The position numbers were made by a program, and so were the translations under genes. A model generated the notes under the pieces. That model was not told the DNA's origin and did not search any database. It was given only the letters and a program-made list of their open reading frames with translations. A DNA stretch of 64,000 nt from Veillonellaceae bacterium (lineage in GTDB: Bacteria; Bacillota_C; Negativicutes; UBA1444), in the NCBI GenBank assembly GCA_012798135.1, contig JAAZNU010000039.1:62001-126000 (forward strand), in the 5' to 3' direction. Positions 45,677-55,471 of this stretch are shown piece by piece. The first letter of the stretch is position 1; the number at the start of each line of letters is the position of its first letter.

Positions 45677-46708
45677 CTACAACAAATTTTGGGCAATCAT
45701 CAGTTCGGCGATTTGGAGGGCGTTCAACGCCGCCCCTTTGCGGATCTGATCGCCAACCACCCACAGGTTCAGGCCGTGCTTCACGCTCTCGTCGGCACGG
45801 ATCCGCCCCACAAACACTTCATTGCGGCCGGAAGTGTACAGCGGCATCGGATATTCCATTTCCGCCGGATTGTCCTGCACGATGACGCCGGGGAATCCTG
45901 CCAGTGCGGCTTTGGTGTCCGACACCGACAAGGCCGATTCCAGCTCAAGGTTCACGGATTCCGAATGGCTCCGGTAAACGGGCACCCGAATGGTGGTGGC
46001 CGTGATCGCCATATTCGGTTCGCTCATGATCTTCCGCGTTTCGTTGACCATTTTCATTTCTTCCTTGGTATAGCCATCTTCCAGGAACACATCGATTTGC
46101 GGCAACAAATTGAAAGCGATCTGATAGTGCTTCGGCAGGCTGGCGCTCGGCAAAATATTCGCCTCCACCGGACGTCCCTCGCTGATGGCCTTCACCTGGG
46201 AGGTCAGTTCGTCGATGCCTTCTTTGCCGGCGCCGGACACGGCCTGATACGTCGATACCACCACCCGCTTGATCCGCGCCCGGTCATGAATCGGTTTCAG
46301 CGCCATCACCATGATGATGGTCGAGCAATTCGGATTCGCGATAATTCCTTTGTGCGCGCGTACCGCTTCCGGGTTGACTTCCGGCACAACCAGGGGAACT
46401 TCCGGGTCCATGCGGAAAGCGCTGGAGTTGTCAATGACGACCGCACCCGCTTTCACGGCGTGCGGCGCAAATATTTTACTGGCGGAGCCGCCGGCAAACA
46501 ACGCGATGTCCACGCCCCGGAAAGAATCCGGCGTAGCTTCTTCCACCGTATATTCCTGTCCCGCGACCGTCAACTTTTTGCCGGCGGAACGGGCGGACGC
46601 CAATAATTTCAGTCCGGAAAACGGAAAATTTCTTTCCTCGATCAGGTTAATGAACTCTTGTCCGACAGCGCCAGTTGCTCCCAGGATTGCCACGTTGTAT
46701 TTTTTCAT
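45677..46708 (-). CDS. asd: Aspartate-semialdehyde dehydrogenase
   Basis: The product is 343 aa. The NADPH motif GATGAVGQ lies near the N-terminus and the catalytic Cys128 in NPNCST. It reduces aspartyl phosphate to the semialdehyde used by DapA. ATG 46708 follows GGGGAGA. It sits between lysC and dapB with short gaps. Confidence 0.96.
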   Translation of the reverse strand: MKKYNVAILGATGAVGQEFINLIEERNFPFSGLKLLASARSAGKKLTVAGQEYTVEEATPDSFRGVDIALFAGGSASKIFAPHAVKAGAVVIDNSSAFRMDPEVPLVVPEVNPEAVRAHKGIIANPNCSTIIMVMALKPIHDRARIKRVVVSTYQAVSGAGKEGIDELTSQVKAISEGRPVEANILPSASLPKHYQIAFNLLPQIDVFLEDGYTKEEMKMVNETRKIMSEPNMAITATTIRVPVYRSHSESVNLELESALSVSDTKAALAGFPGVIVQDNPAEMEYPMPLYTSGRNEVFVGRIRADESVKHGLNLWVVGDQIRKGAALNALQIAELMIAQNLL

Positions 46709-46726
46709 GGTAAATTCTCCCCTCTA

Positions 46727-47524
46727 TTATCCCAGTAATTGATCCAGTCCGACGACCAGACCTTGACGACCGATAATTTTCTTACAGGCCAGAACGACTC
46801 CTGGCATAAAAGACTCCCGGGCGAGCGAATCGTGGCGGATTGTCAGTATCTGTCCAACCCCGCCGAAGATCACTTCCTGATGCGCCACATACCCCGGCAG
46901 TCGGACGCTGTGAATCCGCAACCCGTCATATTCAGCGCCCCGTGCCCCAGGTATTTTTTCTTCCTCATCCGGATGACCCTGTTTTTGACCATTCCGTTCG
47001 GCGGCGACCAGTTTGGCCGTCAACAGAGCCGTTCCCGAAGGAGCATCCAATTTTTGATCGTGATGCAATTCGATGATTTCGCAGTGTGGAAGATAACGTG
47101 CGGCTTCCTGCGCGAACCGCATCATCAGGACGGCGCCGATTGAAAAGTTCGGGCAAATGAAGCAGGTGGCCCGCTGCTCGTCGCAGAAGGATCGAATCGC
47201 CGCCAAATCAGGTTCCGTGATGCCGGTAGTGCCGACAACCGGAATCACGCCATTGCGCAGTGCCGTCATCACATTACCTACCACTGCTTTGGGATGGGTG
47301 AAATCCACCATTACCTGCGGCTTGTGTTCCCGAATCGCCGCTTCAAGATCAGCTTCGAGCCTAACACCGACTGCTTTGCCCAACCCCAGGATTTCACCGA
47401 TGTCCTCCCCGGCCGCTTTGAGATCCACAGCCGCCACAATTTCGCATTCCGGGTCCTGCGCCAGAGCCCGCAGCACTTCCCGCCCCATTCGTCCGTTTGC
47501 CCCGGATACAATGACTCTGATCAC
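46727..47524 (-). CDS. dapB: 4-hydroxy-tetrahydrodipicolinate reductase
   Basis: The product is 265 aa. It has the nucleotide motif GANGRMGRE at the start, the catalytic ELHHDQKLDAPSGTAL region and the NFSIGAVLMM segment. It makes tetrahydrodipicolinate, which a DapL-type aminotransferase such as the one at 1.5 kb could take onward. GTG 47524 follows AAGGGGGTG. It is the first gene after the lysine riboswitch and its terminator. Confidence 0.96.
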   Translation of the reverse strand: MIRVIVSGANGRMGREVLRALAQDPECEIVAAVDLKAAGEDIGEILGLGKAVGVRLEADLEAAIREHKPQVMVDFTHPKAVVGNVMTALRNGVIPVVGTTGITEPDLAAIRSFCDEQRATCFICPNFSIGAVLMMRFAQEAARYLPHCEIIELHHDQKLDAPSGTALLTAKLVAAERNGQKQGHPDEEEKIPGARGAEYDGLRIHSVRLPGYVAHQEVIFGGVGQILTIRHDSLARESFMPGVVLACKKIIGRQGLVVGLDQLLG

Positions 47525-47545
47525 TTATCGCACCCCCTTCGAATA

Positions 47546-47579
47546 ATAAAATAGCCGGTGAGAAGATATCTCACCGGCT
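47546..47579 (-). terminator. Riboswitch-controlled terminator before dapB
   Basis: On the minus strand AGCCGGTGAGA (47579-47569) pairs with TCTCACCGGCT (47563-47553) and ATTTTATT follows. It is the expression platform of the lysine riboswitch: lysine-bound aptamer should favour this hairpin. Confidence 0.85.
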
Positions 47580-47637
47580 GCACTAAAGCAAACCTTGTTC
47601 AGCAATGGTACATAACCGCCATGTCCTGCGCCATGCT

Positions 47638-47815
47638 TCCATGAGATAGCTCTCCACCAATGGAAATTGGTGACAGTCTCATGCCTGTTCGGCATGAACC
47701 CAGCATTGGTATGCGTGCCCATTGACCAACACTTCGGCAACCGTCCCTTTCCCGCTGACTCATCGACGCACAATCTCATCAACGGTACTAATGTAAGTTG
47801 CTCCTCTACTCCGTC
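47638..47815 (-). promoter_or_regulatory. Lysine riboswitch (L-box)
   Basis: Read on the minus strand, the region holds the ordered conserved blocks of the lysine riboswitch. These are AGAGGAGCAAC near the 5' end, GAAAGGGACGGTTGCCGAAG, CATACCAATGCTGGG, GAGACTGTCACC and, at the 3' end, TGGAGAGCTATCTCA. Position upstream of dapB and the adjoining terminator fit. The open frame that crosses it (47525-47833) is non-coding. Exact ends are approximate. Confidence 0.92.
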
Positions 47816-47850
47816 CCGATTTGGGATAACCATTATTTAATTTTGTATAC

Positions 47851-47879
47851 ATTCTAACCTACGAAAGCAAAACTGTCAA
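47851..47879 (-). promoter_or_regulatory. Sigma-A promoter of the lysine operon
   Basis: -35 TTGACA (47874-47879), 17 bp, -10 TAGAAT (47851-47856) on the minus strand. Transcription would start about 30 bp before the riboswitch. Confidence 0.75.
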
Positions 47880-47898
47880 ACACTTACACATATTTTTT

Positions 47899-48360
47899 TT
47901 ATCCGGCGGAACCGGTACTGCCAAATCCACCGCTTCGTTCCCGTTTTTCCGCCTGCTCATCGGCGTCCGCCCGGAGATACCTGCAAAAAATCCCCTGAGC
48001 AATCCGCATTCCCGTCGGCAACATGACCTCCGTCGAACCGCCATTGACCACGCCGATCAGAATATGTCCTTCGTTGTCCGGATTGTCATAGTAGTCCGAA
48101 TCAATGATGCCCTGACTGTTCGCCAAGTAAAGTCGGTTTTTGATGGCCAGGCTGGAACGGATATGAATCGCCAGATATTCATCCGGTTGCATGTACGCTT
48201 TTAGTCCGGTCGGAATTACTGCCAGTTGTCCGGGCTGCAAACAAACGTTCTCCGCCGCTGCAATATCATAGCCAGCGCTGCCGTGCGTTTTTCGGATCGG
48301 CAGTTTCACACCGCGACCACTATAATCGGCAATCACTTCAAACCCGCGTATTCGCTTCAT
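47899..48360 (-). CDS. dut: dUTP diphosphatase
   Basis: The product is 153 aa with trimeric dUTPase motifs: AGYDIAAAE, RSSLAIKN, GIIDSDYY and the C-terminal GGFGSTG that closes over the substrate. It removes dUTP and supplies dUMP. ATG 48360 overlaps the upstream peptidase stop by 4 bp. The neighbourhood pnp-M16 peptidase-dut is common in Bacillota. Confidence 0.95.
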   Translation of the reverse strand: MKRIRGFEVIADYSGRGVKLPIRKTHGSAGYDIAAAENVCLQPGQLAVIPTGLKAYMQPDEYLAIHIRSSLAIKNRLYLANSQGIIDSDYYDNPDNEGHILIGVVNGGSTEVMLPTGMRIAQGIFCRYLRADADEQAEKRERSGGFGSTGSAG

Positions 48361-49604
48361 TTGAGCAGATCCAGCCCAGATTCCCTAATCGGCCCCAACG
48401 CCGTCAGACAAGTGGTTTCCTGTTTAAACAGTGGTTGCGCGAAATCGAACAAATGTTTCAGCGTAACCTCATCCACTTTGGCGACAATTTGCTCCGGTGA
48501 CAAATATTCGCGGGCTGAAATTTCCGCCCGTCCCAGACGGGACATGCGGCTGGACGAACTTTCCAGGCTGAACAACAAACCCGCCTTCAGCTGTTCCTTG
48601 GCTCGCTGCAGTTCGGCCGGACGGACGCCCCGACTCCGGATGTCATCCAGGATCTCATAAATAATCTCCATCACGGCCCGGCAATTTTCCGGCGACACAC
48701 CGGTATAAATGGTAACCAGGCCCGTGTCTCGAAAGCTGGATGGATACGAACAGACCGAATAGGCCAATCCCCGCTCTTCCCGAATGTGCTGAAACAAACG
48801 CGAACTCACACCGCCGCCCAAAATCGTGTTGAAAACATGCGACGCATAAAACCGCGGATCCTCATGCGCAACGCCCGGTGTGCCGAGACAGATATGAATC
48901 TGTTCGATCTCCTTTTCCTGCAGATGCCGACCGGTCACGAACAGCGGCGTCGAATCCGACAGGCGGGGGGCGGTTCCCCACACCGGTTCCCAATAGCGCC
49001 GGACAATTTTGACGAGTTCATCATGGGTCAGTTTGCCGGCTGCCGCCACCACGATGTTATCCGGCATATAGTGTCGCGTTGTATAATCAACGATCATCTG
49101 ACGACTCAACGCGCCAATGGTTTCCCTCGTGCCCAAAATGTTGCGCCCCAGGGCATGTCCCGGCCACAAGGCGTTCATGTGCAAATCGTGAATCAGTTCG
49201 TCGGGCGAATCCTCATAGAGACTGATTTCTTCCAGGATCACCTGGCGTTCTTTTTCCAGTTCTGTTTCCGGGAACTGGGAGTGCAACAACATATCGCTCA
49301 GAATGTCCAAGCCCAGGTCCAAATGATCCGGCAGAACTTTGATATAATAACAGGTATTTTCACGATCGGTGGCGGCATTCAACTGTCCGCCGATATCGTC
49401 GACCTCTTCAGCGATATCCCGAGCCGAGCGTTTTTTCGTCCCTTTGAACATTAAATGCTCAATAAAGTGGGAAACACCCTGTTCCGGCAAATTTTCCGAG
49501 CGAGATCCCGTTCCCACGAAGATCCCGATACTAACTGAGCTCATATAGGGAATGGACTCCGAGACAATCCGGAGTCCATTGTCCAACGTAGTTTTTTGAT
49601 ACAA
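48357..49604 (-). CDS. M16 family zinc peptidase (MlpA/YmxG type)
   Basis: The product is 415 aa. The inverted zinc motif HFIEH (residues 46-50) with the distal Glu in the LEEISLYEDSPDE region marks an active M16 subunit; a second, inactive half follows (RLFQHIREERGLAYSV). Members are processing peptidases; the B. subtilis relative is dispensable. TTG 49604 follows AGAGGAGAG and gives the family length; upstream codons to 49679 overlap the end of pnp. Confidence 0.92.
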   Translation of the reverse strand: MYQKTTLDNGLRIVSESIPYMSSVSIGIFVGTGSRSENLPEQGVSHFIEHLMFKGTKKRSARDIAEEVDDIGGQLNAATDRENTCYYIKVLPDHLDLGLDILSDMLLHSQFPETELEKERQVILEEISLYEDSPDELIHDLHMNALWPGHALGRNILGTRETIGALSRQMIVDYTTRHYMPDNIVVAAAGKLTHDELVKIVRRYWEPVWGTAPRLSDSTPLFVTGRHLQEKEIEQIHICLGTPGVAHEDPRFYASHVFNTILGGGVSSRLFQHIREERGLAYSVCSYPSSFRDTGLVTIYTGVSPENCRAVMEIIYEILDDIRSRGVRPAELQRAKEQLKAGLLFSLESSSSRMSRLGRAEISAREYLSPEQIVAKVDEVTLKHLFDFAQPLFKQETTCLTALGPIRESGLDLLK

Positions 49605-49621
49605 CGAAGTCTCTCCTCTGT

Positions 49622-51739
49622 TTACGCCTTGGGTTCCTCGGGTGTCGTCGGCGTCGCCGGCGCTTCCTCTTTCAGGCAATCCCGCCGCGAAAGATTGATG
49701 CGGCCCTGCCGGTCAATTTCGGTAACCCGCACAGTCACTTCATCGCCAATTTTTACGACATCTTCCACTCTGGCCACACGGGTTTTGGCCAATTGCGAAA
49801 TGTGGACCAAGCCTTCCTTGCCGGGCAGGATTTCGACAAAGGCGCCAAAATTCATCAACCGGGTAACTTTACCCGTGTATATTGCGCCGACCTCGACTTC
49901 CCGAACCAAACCTTCGATAATGGAAACCGCCCGCTGGCCGGCTTCGACATCCACGGCCATGATGAACACCTTGCCGTCGTCCTCGATATCGATCTGTACG
50001 CCGGTATCCTCCACGATTTTCTTGATAATCTTGCCGCCAGGCCCGATGACATCGCGAATCTTGTCCGGATTGATCTGCATGGTGATCATTCGCGGCGCGT
50101 ACGGAGAAAGTTCCGGACGCGGCTTGTCGATCGCCTGCGTCATCTTGCCGAGAATGAACATACGCCCCCGACGGGCCTGGTCCAAAGCGCTGGACAGAAT
50201 TTCCCGGCTGATGCCGCCAATCTTGATATCCATTTGAATAGCCGTGATGCCTTCGGAAGTGCCGGCCACCTTGAAGTCCATATCGCCCAAAGCGTCTTCC
50301 ATTCCCTGAATATCGGTCAGAATGGTAAAATAATCGCCATCCTTCACCAGCCCCATCGCTATGCCGGAAACAGGCGCCTTGATCGGCACGCCGGCGTCCA
50401 TCAGGGACAGGGTGCTGCCGCAAACACTGGCCATGGAGGAAGAACCGTTGGATTCCAGGACTTCCGAAACCAAGCGCAACGTATACGGGAAGTCGACTTC
50501 ATTCGGCAGAACCGGCAGTAAAGCCCGCTCCGCCAAATGGCCGTGGCCAATCTCGCGACGGCCTGGCCCGCGCATCGGGCGGGTTTCGCCGGTGCTGTAG
50601 GGCGGGAAATTATAATGGTGGATATAGCGTTTGCAGTCCTCAACGCCTAGTCCGTCCAATCTTTGTTTGTCGCCGATAGCGCCGAGTGTCGTGATATTGA
50701 GAACCTGGGTCTGACCGCGGGTGAACAACGCCGAACCGTGGACCCGCGACAGAACGCCCACCTCACAGGAAATCGGCCGGATTTCATCCAACTGGCGACC
50801 GTCCGGACGAATTTTGTCCACGGTAATCATCCGGCGGACAGTTTCCTTCAGAACTTTATACAGAACATAGGACACATCTTTTTTATTGTCCGGGTAGATT
50901 TCCGCGAAATGTTCGGCGGCCTCCGCCTTGACTTCGTCAATTCGGGCTTCCCGGGCCAGTTTATCGGGGTTGGTCACTGCGTCGAGCATCGCGTCGGTAA
51001 CGTAGGCACGGACTGCCGCGTTCAGGTCGGCCGGCGGCGCATACGTCGGAATTTCGCGTTTCGGTTTGCCGACCGCGGCGACAATCGTATCCTGAAACGC
51101 GATGATTTGTTTGATAATCTCATGCCCAAACAGGATGGCTTCCTGGACCACCACTTCCGACAATTCGTTGGCACCGGCCTCCACCATCAGGACAGCATCC
51201 CGGGTGCCGGCGACAATCAAGTCTAGTTGGGTTTCCTCCATCTGTTTGACCGTGGGATTGACCACATATTCGTTGTCGACATAGCCGATCCGCACGCCGG
51301 CGATCGGTCCATTGAACGGAATATCCGACACCGACAAAGCGCAGGACGCTCCGACCATGGCAATGACATCGGGAGAATTATCCGGATCGACCGCCACCAC
51401 CGTGGCCACAATATGAACATCATTCCGGAATCCGTCGGCAAACAGAGGACGGATCGGCCGGTCAATCATCCGGGCGCTCAAAATCGCCGCTTCCGTCGGG
51501 CGACCTTCCCGCTTGATAAAGCCGCCGGGGATTTTGCCGACGGAATACATTCGTTCTTCATAATCGACGGTCAGGGGAAAGAAATCGATCCCTTCACGGG
51601 GCGCCGCCGAAGTGGTCGCTGCCACCACCACCGCCGTATCACCGTAGCGGATCATTACCGCTCCATTGGCCTGTTTGGCATACTTGCCGGTTTCGACGAC
51701 GAGTGGCCGGCCGCCGAGTTCAAACTGAAAAGTCTGCAT
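49622..51739 (-). CDS. pnp: Polyribonucleotide nucleotidyltransferase
   Basis: The product is 705 aa. Two RNase PH domains flank a helical domain; a KH domain ([12 protein letters not shown]) and an S1 domain end the protein. It degrades RNA 3'-5' with phosphate. ATG 51739 follows GAGGAGGAAAAGG. A TATAAT at 51785-51790 (minus) could be its -10, without a good -35. Confidence 0.98.
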   Translation of the reverse strand: MQTFQFELGGRPLVVETGKYAKQANGAVMIRYGDTAVVVAATTSAAPREGIDFFPLTVDYEERMYSVGKIPGGFIKREGRPTEAAILSARMIDRPIRPLFADGFRNDVHIVATVVAVDPDNSPDVIAMVGASCALSVSDIPFNGPIAGVRIGYVDNEYVVNPTVKQMEETQLDLIVAGTRDAVLMVEAGANELSEVVVQEAILFGHEIIKQIIAFQDTIVAAVGKPKREIPTYAPPADLNAAVRAYVTDAMLDAVTNPDKLAREARIDEVKAEAAEHFAEIYPDNKKDVSYVLYKVLKETVRRMITVDKIRPDGRQLDEIRPISCEVGVLSRVHGSALFTRGQTQVLNITTLGAIGDKQRLDGLGVEDCKRYIHHYNFPPYSTGETRPMRGPGRREIGHGHLAERALLPVLPNEVDFPYTLRLVSEVLESNGSSSMASVCGSTLSLMDAGVPIKAPVSGIAMGLVKDGDYFTILTDIQGMEDALGDMDFKVAGTSEGITAIQMDIKIGGISREILSSALDQARRGRMFILGKMTQAIDKPRPELSPYAPRMITMQINPDKIRDVIGPGGKIIKKIVEDTGVQIDIEDDGKVFIMAVDVEAGQRAVSIIEGLVREVEVGAIYTGKVTRLMNFGAFVEILPGKEGLVHISQLAKTRVARVEDVVKIGDEVTVRVTEIDRQGRINLSRRDCLKEEAPATPTTPEEPKA

Positions 51740-51853
51740 TCACCTTTTCCTCCTCATATTTCCTTCTTCACATTCACGCTACAAATTATATCCTATTCGG
51801 CAACAAAAGAAAATGTTCTTTTCGCAATGGCGTTGTTTGACCGGCAGACAAAC

Positions 51854-51875
51854 AAAAAAGCGGGTTTCCCCGCTC
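51854..51875 (-). terminator. Intrinsic terminator of rpsO
   Basis: On the minus strand AGCGGG and CCCGCT arms around a short loop are followed by TTTTTTG. Confidence 0.85.
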
Positions 51876-51885
51876 ATTTTGCTGG

Positions 51886-52152
51886 TTACTTTCTCAAATT
51901 CAACCGGTTCAACAACGTGCGATACCGTTCCAGATCGCTGTCCTTGAGGTAATTCAACAGACTGCGGCGATGGCCGACCATCTTCAGCAGACCGCGACGA
52001 GAATGGTGATCTTTCTTGTGTTCCTTCAGATGCTGGGTCAACTCATTGATCCGGTCGGTCAAAATAGCGATCTGAACTTCCGGCGAGCCGGTATCCCCTT
52101 CATGGCGACGATATTCGAGAATGATCTCCTGTTTCTTTTCTGAGCTAATCAT
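51886..52152 (-). CDS. rpsO: 30S ribosomal protein S15
   Basis: The product is 88 aa, complete S15 with [11 protein letters not shown] and [17 protein letters not shown], the 16S rRNA-binding core. ATG 52152 follows AGAGGAGG. A single-gene unit: own promoter at 52252-52280 and own terminator. Confidence 0.99.
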   Translation of the reverse strand: MISSEKKQEIILEYRRHEGDTGSPEVQIAILTDRINELTQHLKEHKKDHHSRRGLLKMVGHRRSLLNYLKDSDLERYRTLLNRLNLRK

Positions 52153-52164
52153 GTTGTTCCTCCT

Positions 52165-52230
52165 CTAACTTTTCGCACTGTCCGCTAGCCAAGAATGCCG
52201 CCGGAGGGTCGGCAATCCTCGCCAGGGAAA
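52165..52230 (-). promoter_or_regulatory. Possible S15 autoregulatory leader
   Basis: The rpsO leader contains GCCGACCCTCCGGC and other short complementary GC-rich segments that could form a small stem-loop cluster. S15 commonly represses its own mRNA through such leaders. I cannot assign a known structural class by eye. Confidence 0.3.
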
Positions 52231-52251
52231 CTGTACTTGATTGCAAATCGT

Positions 52252-52280
52252 ATTGTATCAGAACTGCCGATGAATGTAAA
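52252..52280 (-). promoter_or_regulatory. Candidate sigma-A promoter for rpsO
   Basis: -35 TTTACA (52275-52280), 17-bp spacer, -10 TACAAT (52252-52257) on the minus strand, between ribF and rpsO. Confidence 0.6.
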
Positions 52281-52304
52281 GTTCCTGTCCGGCATTGATC
52301 CTGC

Positions 52305-53231
52305 TCATTCCACGAAATATTCCGTTTGCGCCTTCTGCAGATCAAATCGCATTTGTCCAACCAAAGCCTCCACCGAAGAGAATGCTTTTTCCGACCGCAG
52401 CCGCCCCAAAAAGCCAATCGTCAGCCGTTTTCCGTACAAATCTCCGTCAAAGTTAAGTATATGCGTCTCTACTCGCAGCTGACTCGCGCCGAAAGTCGGG
52501 TTCACGCCGATATTGCACAGACCGCCATGAACTGCCCGGCCGGCTTTCACCCGGACGGCGTAAACTCCCTTGCCGGGGATCAGCAAATTCGCCGGCACCC
52601 TCAGGTTGGCCGTGGGAAACCCCAGCGTCCGTCCGCGCTGATCGCCATGAACGACCATGCCGGATAATTCGTAGGCGCGGCCCAACAAGTTCGCTGCTGC
52701 CGCTACGTCACCCCGGCTGAGTAAATGACGGATCATCGTACTGCTGACCATCACGTCGCCAGCCATGATCTTCGGACAAATTTCCGTTTCGATGCCATAT
52801 TTCCCGGCCATTGCAATCAATGCGTCCGGGTTTCCTTTGCCCTTGTCACCGAAAGAATAGTTGGGCCCCACGACGATATGACGGGGGTTGATTTTCGTTG
52901 CCAGTAGTTCGACGAAAGCCTCCGGAGGCAAGTGCAGTAATTCGCGAGTGAACGGCACGCGAACTAGGACATTCACGCCCAGTTTGCGAATTTCTGTCGT
53001 TTTTCCCGCCACGGTCTGTAATTGGGGCGGTACGCGCTGTGGGTGGATCAACGACAACGGATGATTGGAAAATGTAAATACGATACTGGTGCCGGAATGT
53101 TCCCGGCCCCATTTCACGGTCCGGCTGATAACGTGACGATGGGCCAGATGTACGCCGTCGAAAGTTCCCAGCGCCAGCGAAACATTGGAAAATTGACATT
53201 GCAGCTCAGACAGACTCTTTATCAGCAACAT
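52305..53231 (-). CDS. ribF: Bifunctional riboflavin kinase/FAD synthetase
   Basis: The product is 308 aa. The N-terminal FAD synthetase domain shows LGTFDGVHLAH, VGPNYSFGDKGKGN and SSTMIRHLL; the C-terminal riboflavin kinase shows GRTLGFPTANL and NIGVNPTFG. It makes FMN then FAD. The start is uncertain. ATG 53231 gives the usual distance to the first motif, while ATG 53240 and 53246 are better spaced from GGGG. All overlap the 3' end of truB. Confidence 0.93.
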   Translation of the reverse strand: MLLIKSLSELQCQFSNVSLALGTFDGVHLAHRHVISRTVKWGREHSGTSIVFTFSNHPLSLIHPQRVPPQLQTVAGKTTEIRKLGVNVLVRVPFTRELLHLPPEAFVELLATKINPRHIVVGPNYSFGDKGKGNPDALIAMAGKYGIETEICPKIMAGDVMVSSTMIRHLLSRGDVAAAANLLGRAYELSGMVVHGDQRGRTLGFPTANLRVPANLLIPGKGVYAVRVKAGRAVHGGLCNIGVNPTFGASQLRVETHILNFDGDLYGKRLTIGFLGRLRSEKAFSSVEALVGQMRFDLQKAQTEYFVE

Positions 53232-54123
53232 CGCGATCATTTCCATCCCCAAAAATTTTTTTAGGACAGATCAGACCCGTTTCGGCTTCAAACTGTCCCA
53301 TGCCAAAAAAACTGCCGGCGGCGGAATACAGCCGAACCGGGGTTATCGCCTGTGGCAATCCGTAGTCCAGCAAAGCTTGCACCGGTTGCCCCTGCCGCAA
53401 TAACCGGGTTTTTGAATCATCCAGCCGAACCGCCGGAAAATGCGCTACCGCCACATCCGACGGCCGCAAGGCAGTTGCTGGAGTCGCTGCCACCTCTTCC
53501 AAAGTAGAGGTTTGGGCGATACCAAAAGGGCCAACACGGGTTCGCAGTAAAAAGGCCATAGTGGCCGGAAGGCCCAACCGATCGCCGATGTCCTCGCACA
53601 AGGTCCGAATATAGGTGCCCTTGGAACAGACCACCTGAATGCCAGCCCGTTCCTGGTGCCGATACAGCAAACGAATCTCCCGGATCTTCACCGGGCGGGG
53701 CACCCGAACGACTTCTTTGCCTTCCCGGGCCAATTCATAGAGCTTCCGCCCGGCCACTTTCAAGGCCGAATACATGGGAGGAACTTGCTCATACGTTCCG
53801 CGAAAGGTAGCCAATACCGGTTCCAAAAAATCCAGCGCCATCGGACCGACCGGAGCCTGGCGCAGCAGCGCCCCCGTATCATCGCCGGTGGATGTGGCAA
53901 TGCCGAATAGAATCTCTGCACGGTATTCCTTGTCGAAGTCTTCCCCGTACTCGACGAGCCGGGTGGCGTAACCTAAATAAATCGGCAGCACCCCCGCCGC
54001 CGCCGGATCGAGAGTTCCGCTGTGACCGACTTTTTTTTGCCGAAATGTCCGACGCACAAAAGAAACCGCATCATGGGAAGTCATCCCCGGCGGCTTCAAA
54101 AGATTAATAACGCCGTTGCTCAT
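53206..54123 (-). CDS. truB: tRNA pseudouridine-55 synthase
   Basis: The product is 305 aa. The catalytic aspartate is Asp39 in HSGTLDPAAAG; KPPGMTSHD at the start and GTYIRTLCEDIG are TruB signatures. It makes pseudouridine 55 in the T-loop of tRNAs. ATG 54123 overlaps the nrnA stop (ATGA); upstream codons lie within nrnA. Confidence 0.96.
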   Translation of the reverse strand: MSNGVINLLKPPGMTSHDAVSFVRRTFRQKKVGHSGTLDPAAAGVLPIYLGYATRLVEYGEDFDKEYRAEILFGIATSTGDDTGALLRQAPVGPMALDFLEPVLATFRGTYEQVPPMYSALKVAGRKLYELAREGKEVVRVPRPVKIREIRLLYRHQERAGIQVVCSKGTYIRTLCEDIGDRLGLPATMAFLLRTRVGPFGIAQTSTLEEVAATPATALRPSDVAVAHFPAVRLDDSKTRLLRQGQPVQALLDYGLPQAITPVRLYSAAGSFFGMGQFEAETGLICPKKIFGDGNDRDVADKESV

Positions 54124-55079
54124 AGTCCGTTTTCCCGTAGCGCATCCAGTACACGGCTCAACACCCTGGGTTTCACGTCCGTAATCGTTCCTTTCAGTGT
54201 ACAACCGGCAGCTCTGGCATGTCCGCCGCCGCCTAAAGACTGGGCTAACTCGCTGACATTGAGACGCCGGGAACGAAAACTGATTTTTACCGTTTCCTTT
54301 TCCGCTGACGGCTTAAACATGATGGCGACTTCAACGCCGGCAATGTTGCGGGGATAATCAATAAAGCCTTCTGTGTCCTCCACGTCGGCGGAGGAAATTC
54401 CTGGCGGCACAGTGATTGCCGCAACTTTTCCACAGTCAGTTACTTCCAATGTGTCCAAGACCCGCGACAAAGCTGTGATTTTTGACAACGGCGTAGTCTG
54501 GATCTGTTCCGAAATGGTATGTGGTTCAGCTCCGTAGGTCACGAGGCGAGCCGCGGCATGGAGAGTTTGGGCGTCAGTGTTTGCGTAACGGAAGAAGCCG
54601 CAATCGGTGGCAATGGCGGTGTATAAGCAGGATGCCATCTCCTTGTCGATTCGCCCGCCAGCTTCTTCAATCAAGCGCAGAATCAAAATTCCGGTAGCGG
54701 CGATTGTTTCATCAATCACGGTGATGTCCGCGAAATCGCTGTTCGAAAGATGATGATCAATATTCAGGCTGCGTCCGCGGAAATGCGTCCAAGCGCCGCC
54801 AGTGCGTCCAGGATCGCTGGCATCCAACACAACGATCAATTCCCCCTGAACGCAGGCTGCCGGCGGTCGAACAATTTTATCCAGCTCCGGTAAAAACGCA
54901 TACATTCCTGGCAAATCATCGTCAAGCCACATTTGAACCCGGGTTCCCCGTTGCCGCAAAAACATATACAACGCCAACATAGACCCCAAAGCGTCACCGT
55001 CAGGATTAATATGGGTTGTCAGAACAACGTTGCGTGCGCGTGAAAGCTCACGCAACGCTTCCGCTGAAGTTCCCCGCAT
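54120..55079 (-). CDS. nrnA: DHH/DHHA1 phosphoesterase (NrnA-like)
   Basis: The product is 319 aa. DHH-domain motifs are THINPDGDALGS, VLDASDPGR and NIDHHLSN; the DHHA1 domain ends with GGGGHARAAG. Homologues degrade nanoRNA and pAp, and some cleave cyclic dinucleotide products such as pApA or pGpG. It lies between rbfA and truB, a conserved position. Confidence 0.93.
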   Translation of the reverse strand: MRGTSAEALRELSRARNVVLTTHINPDGDALGSMLALYMFLRQRGTRVQMWLDDDLPGMYAFLPELDKIVRPPAACVQGELIVVLDASDPGRTGGAWTHFRGRSLNIDHHLSNSDFADITVIDETIAATGILILRLIEEAGGRIDKEMASCLYTAIATDCGFFRYANTDAQTLHAAARLVTYGAEPHTISEQIQTTPLSKITALSRVLDTLEVTDCGKVAAITVPPGISSADVEDTEGFIDYPRNIAGVEVAIMFKPSAEKETVKISFRSRRLNVSELAQSLGGGGHARAAGCTLKGTITDVKPRVLSRVLDALRENGL

Positions 55080-55082
55080 CGA

Positions 55083-55439
55083 TCATTGTTTCCCTTCCGC
55101 ATTGTGAAGCCCACGCAGCAGCTCCTCAATATGCTCGCTGTTATCCAGTGAAGTATCCAAGTGAAGAGTCAGTTCTGGCGTGTGACGAATTCCCAAGCGC
55201 CGGCCCACTTCCGTCCGAAGAAATCCCAACGAATGTTCCAGACCGTTCCAAGTTGCCTTTTTCGCCGCTTCGGATCCCATCAGGCTAACGAATACCTTGG
55301 CAGAACGTAAATCACCCGTCACTTCCACGCCAGTCACCGTAACAAAACCGATTCGGGGATCTTTGAGCTCCGTTAAAATCAGTTTGCTTAATTCCTGTTG
55401 CATGAATTCCTGAATTTTTTCAATCCGTTGTTGTCCCAT
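55083..55439 (-). CDS. rbfA: Ribosome-binding factor A
   Basis: The product is 118 aa with the KH-like RbfA fold: ELKDPRIGFVTVTGVEV and RTEVGRRLGIRHTPEL. It matures the 5' end of 16S rRNA in the 30S subunit. ATG 55439 follows GGGGAGCG. It is part of the nusA-infB operon. Confidence 0.96.
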   Translation of the reverse strand: MGQQRIEKIQEFMQQELSKLILTELKDPRIGFVTVTGVEVTGDLRSAKVFVSLMGSEAAKKATWNGLEHSLGFLRTEVGRRLGIRHTPELTLHLDTSLDNSEHIEELLRGLHNAEGKQ

Positions 55440-55471
55440 GAATCATCGCTCCCCTCTCGCTCCTGCGGCTA

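Noticed and set aside
47525..47833. A 102-codon minus-strand open frame between dapB and dut
   Set aside because: It coincides exactly with the lysine riboswitch and its terminator and has no protein-like composition.
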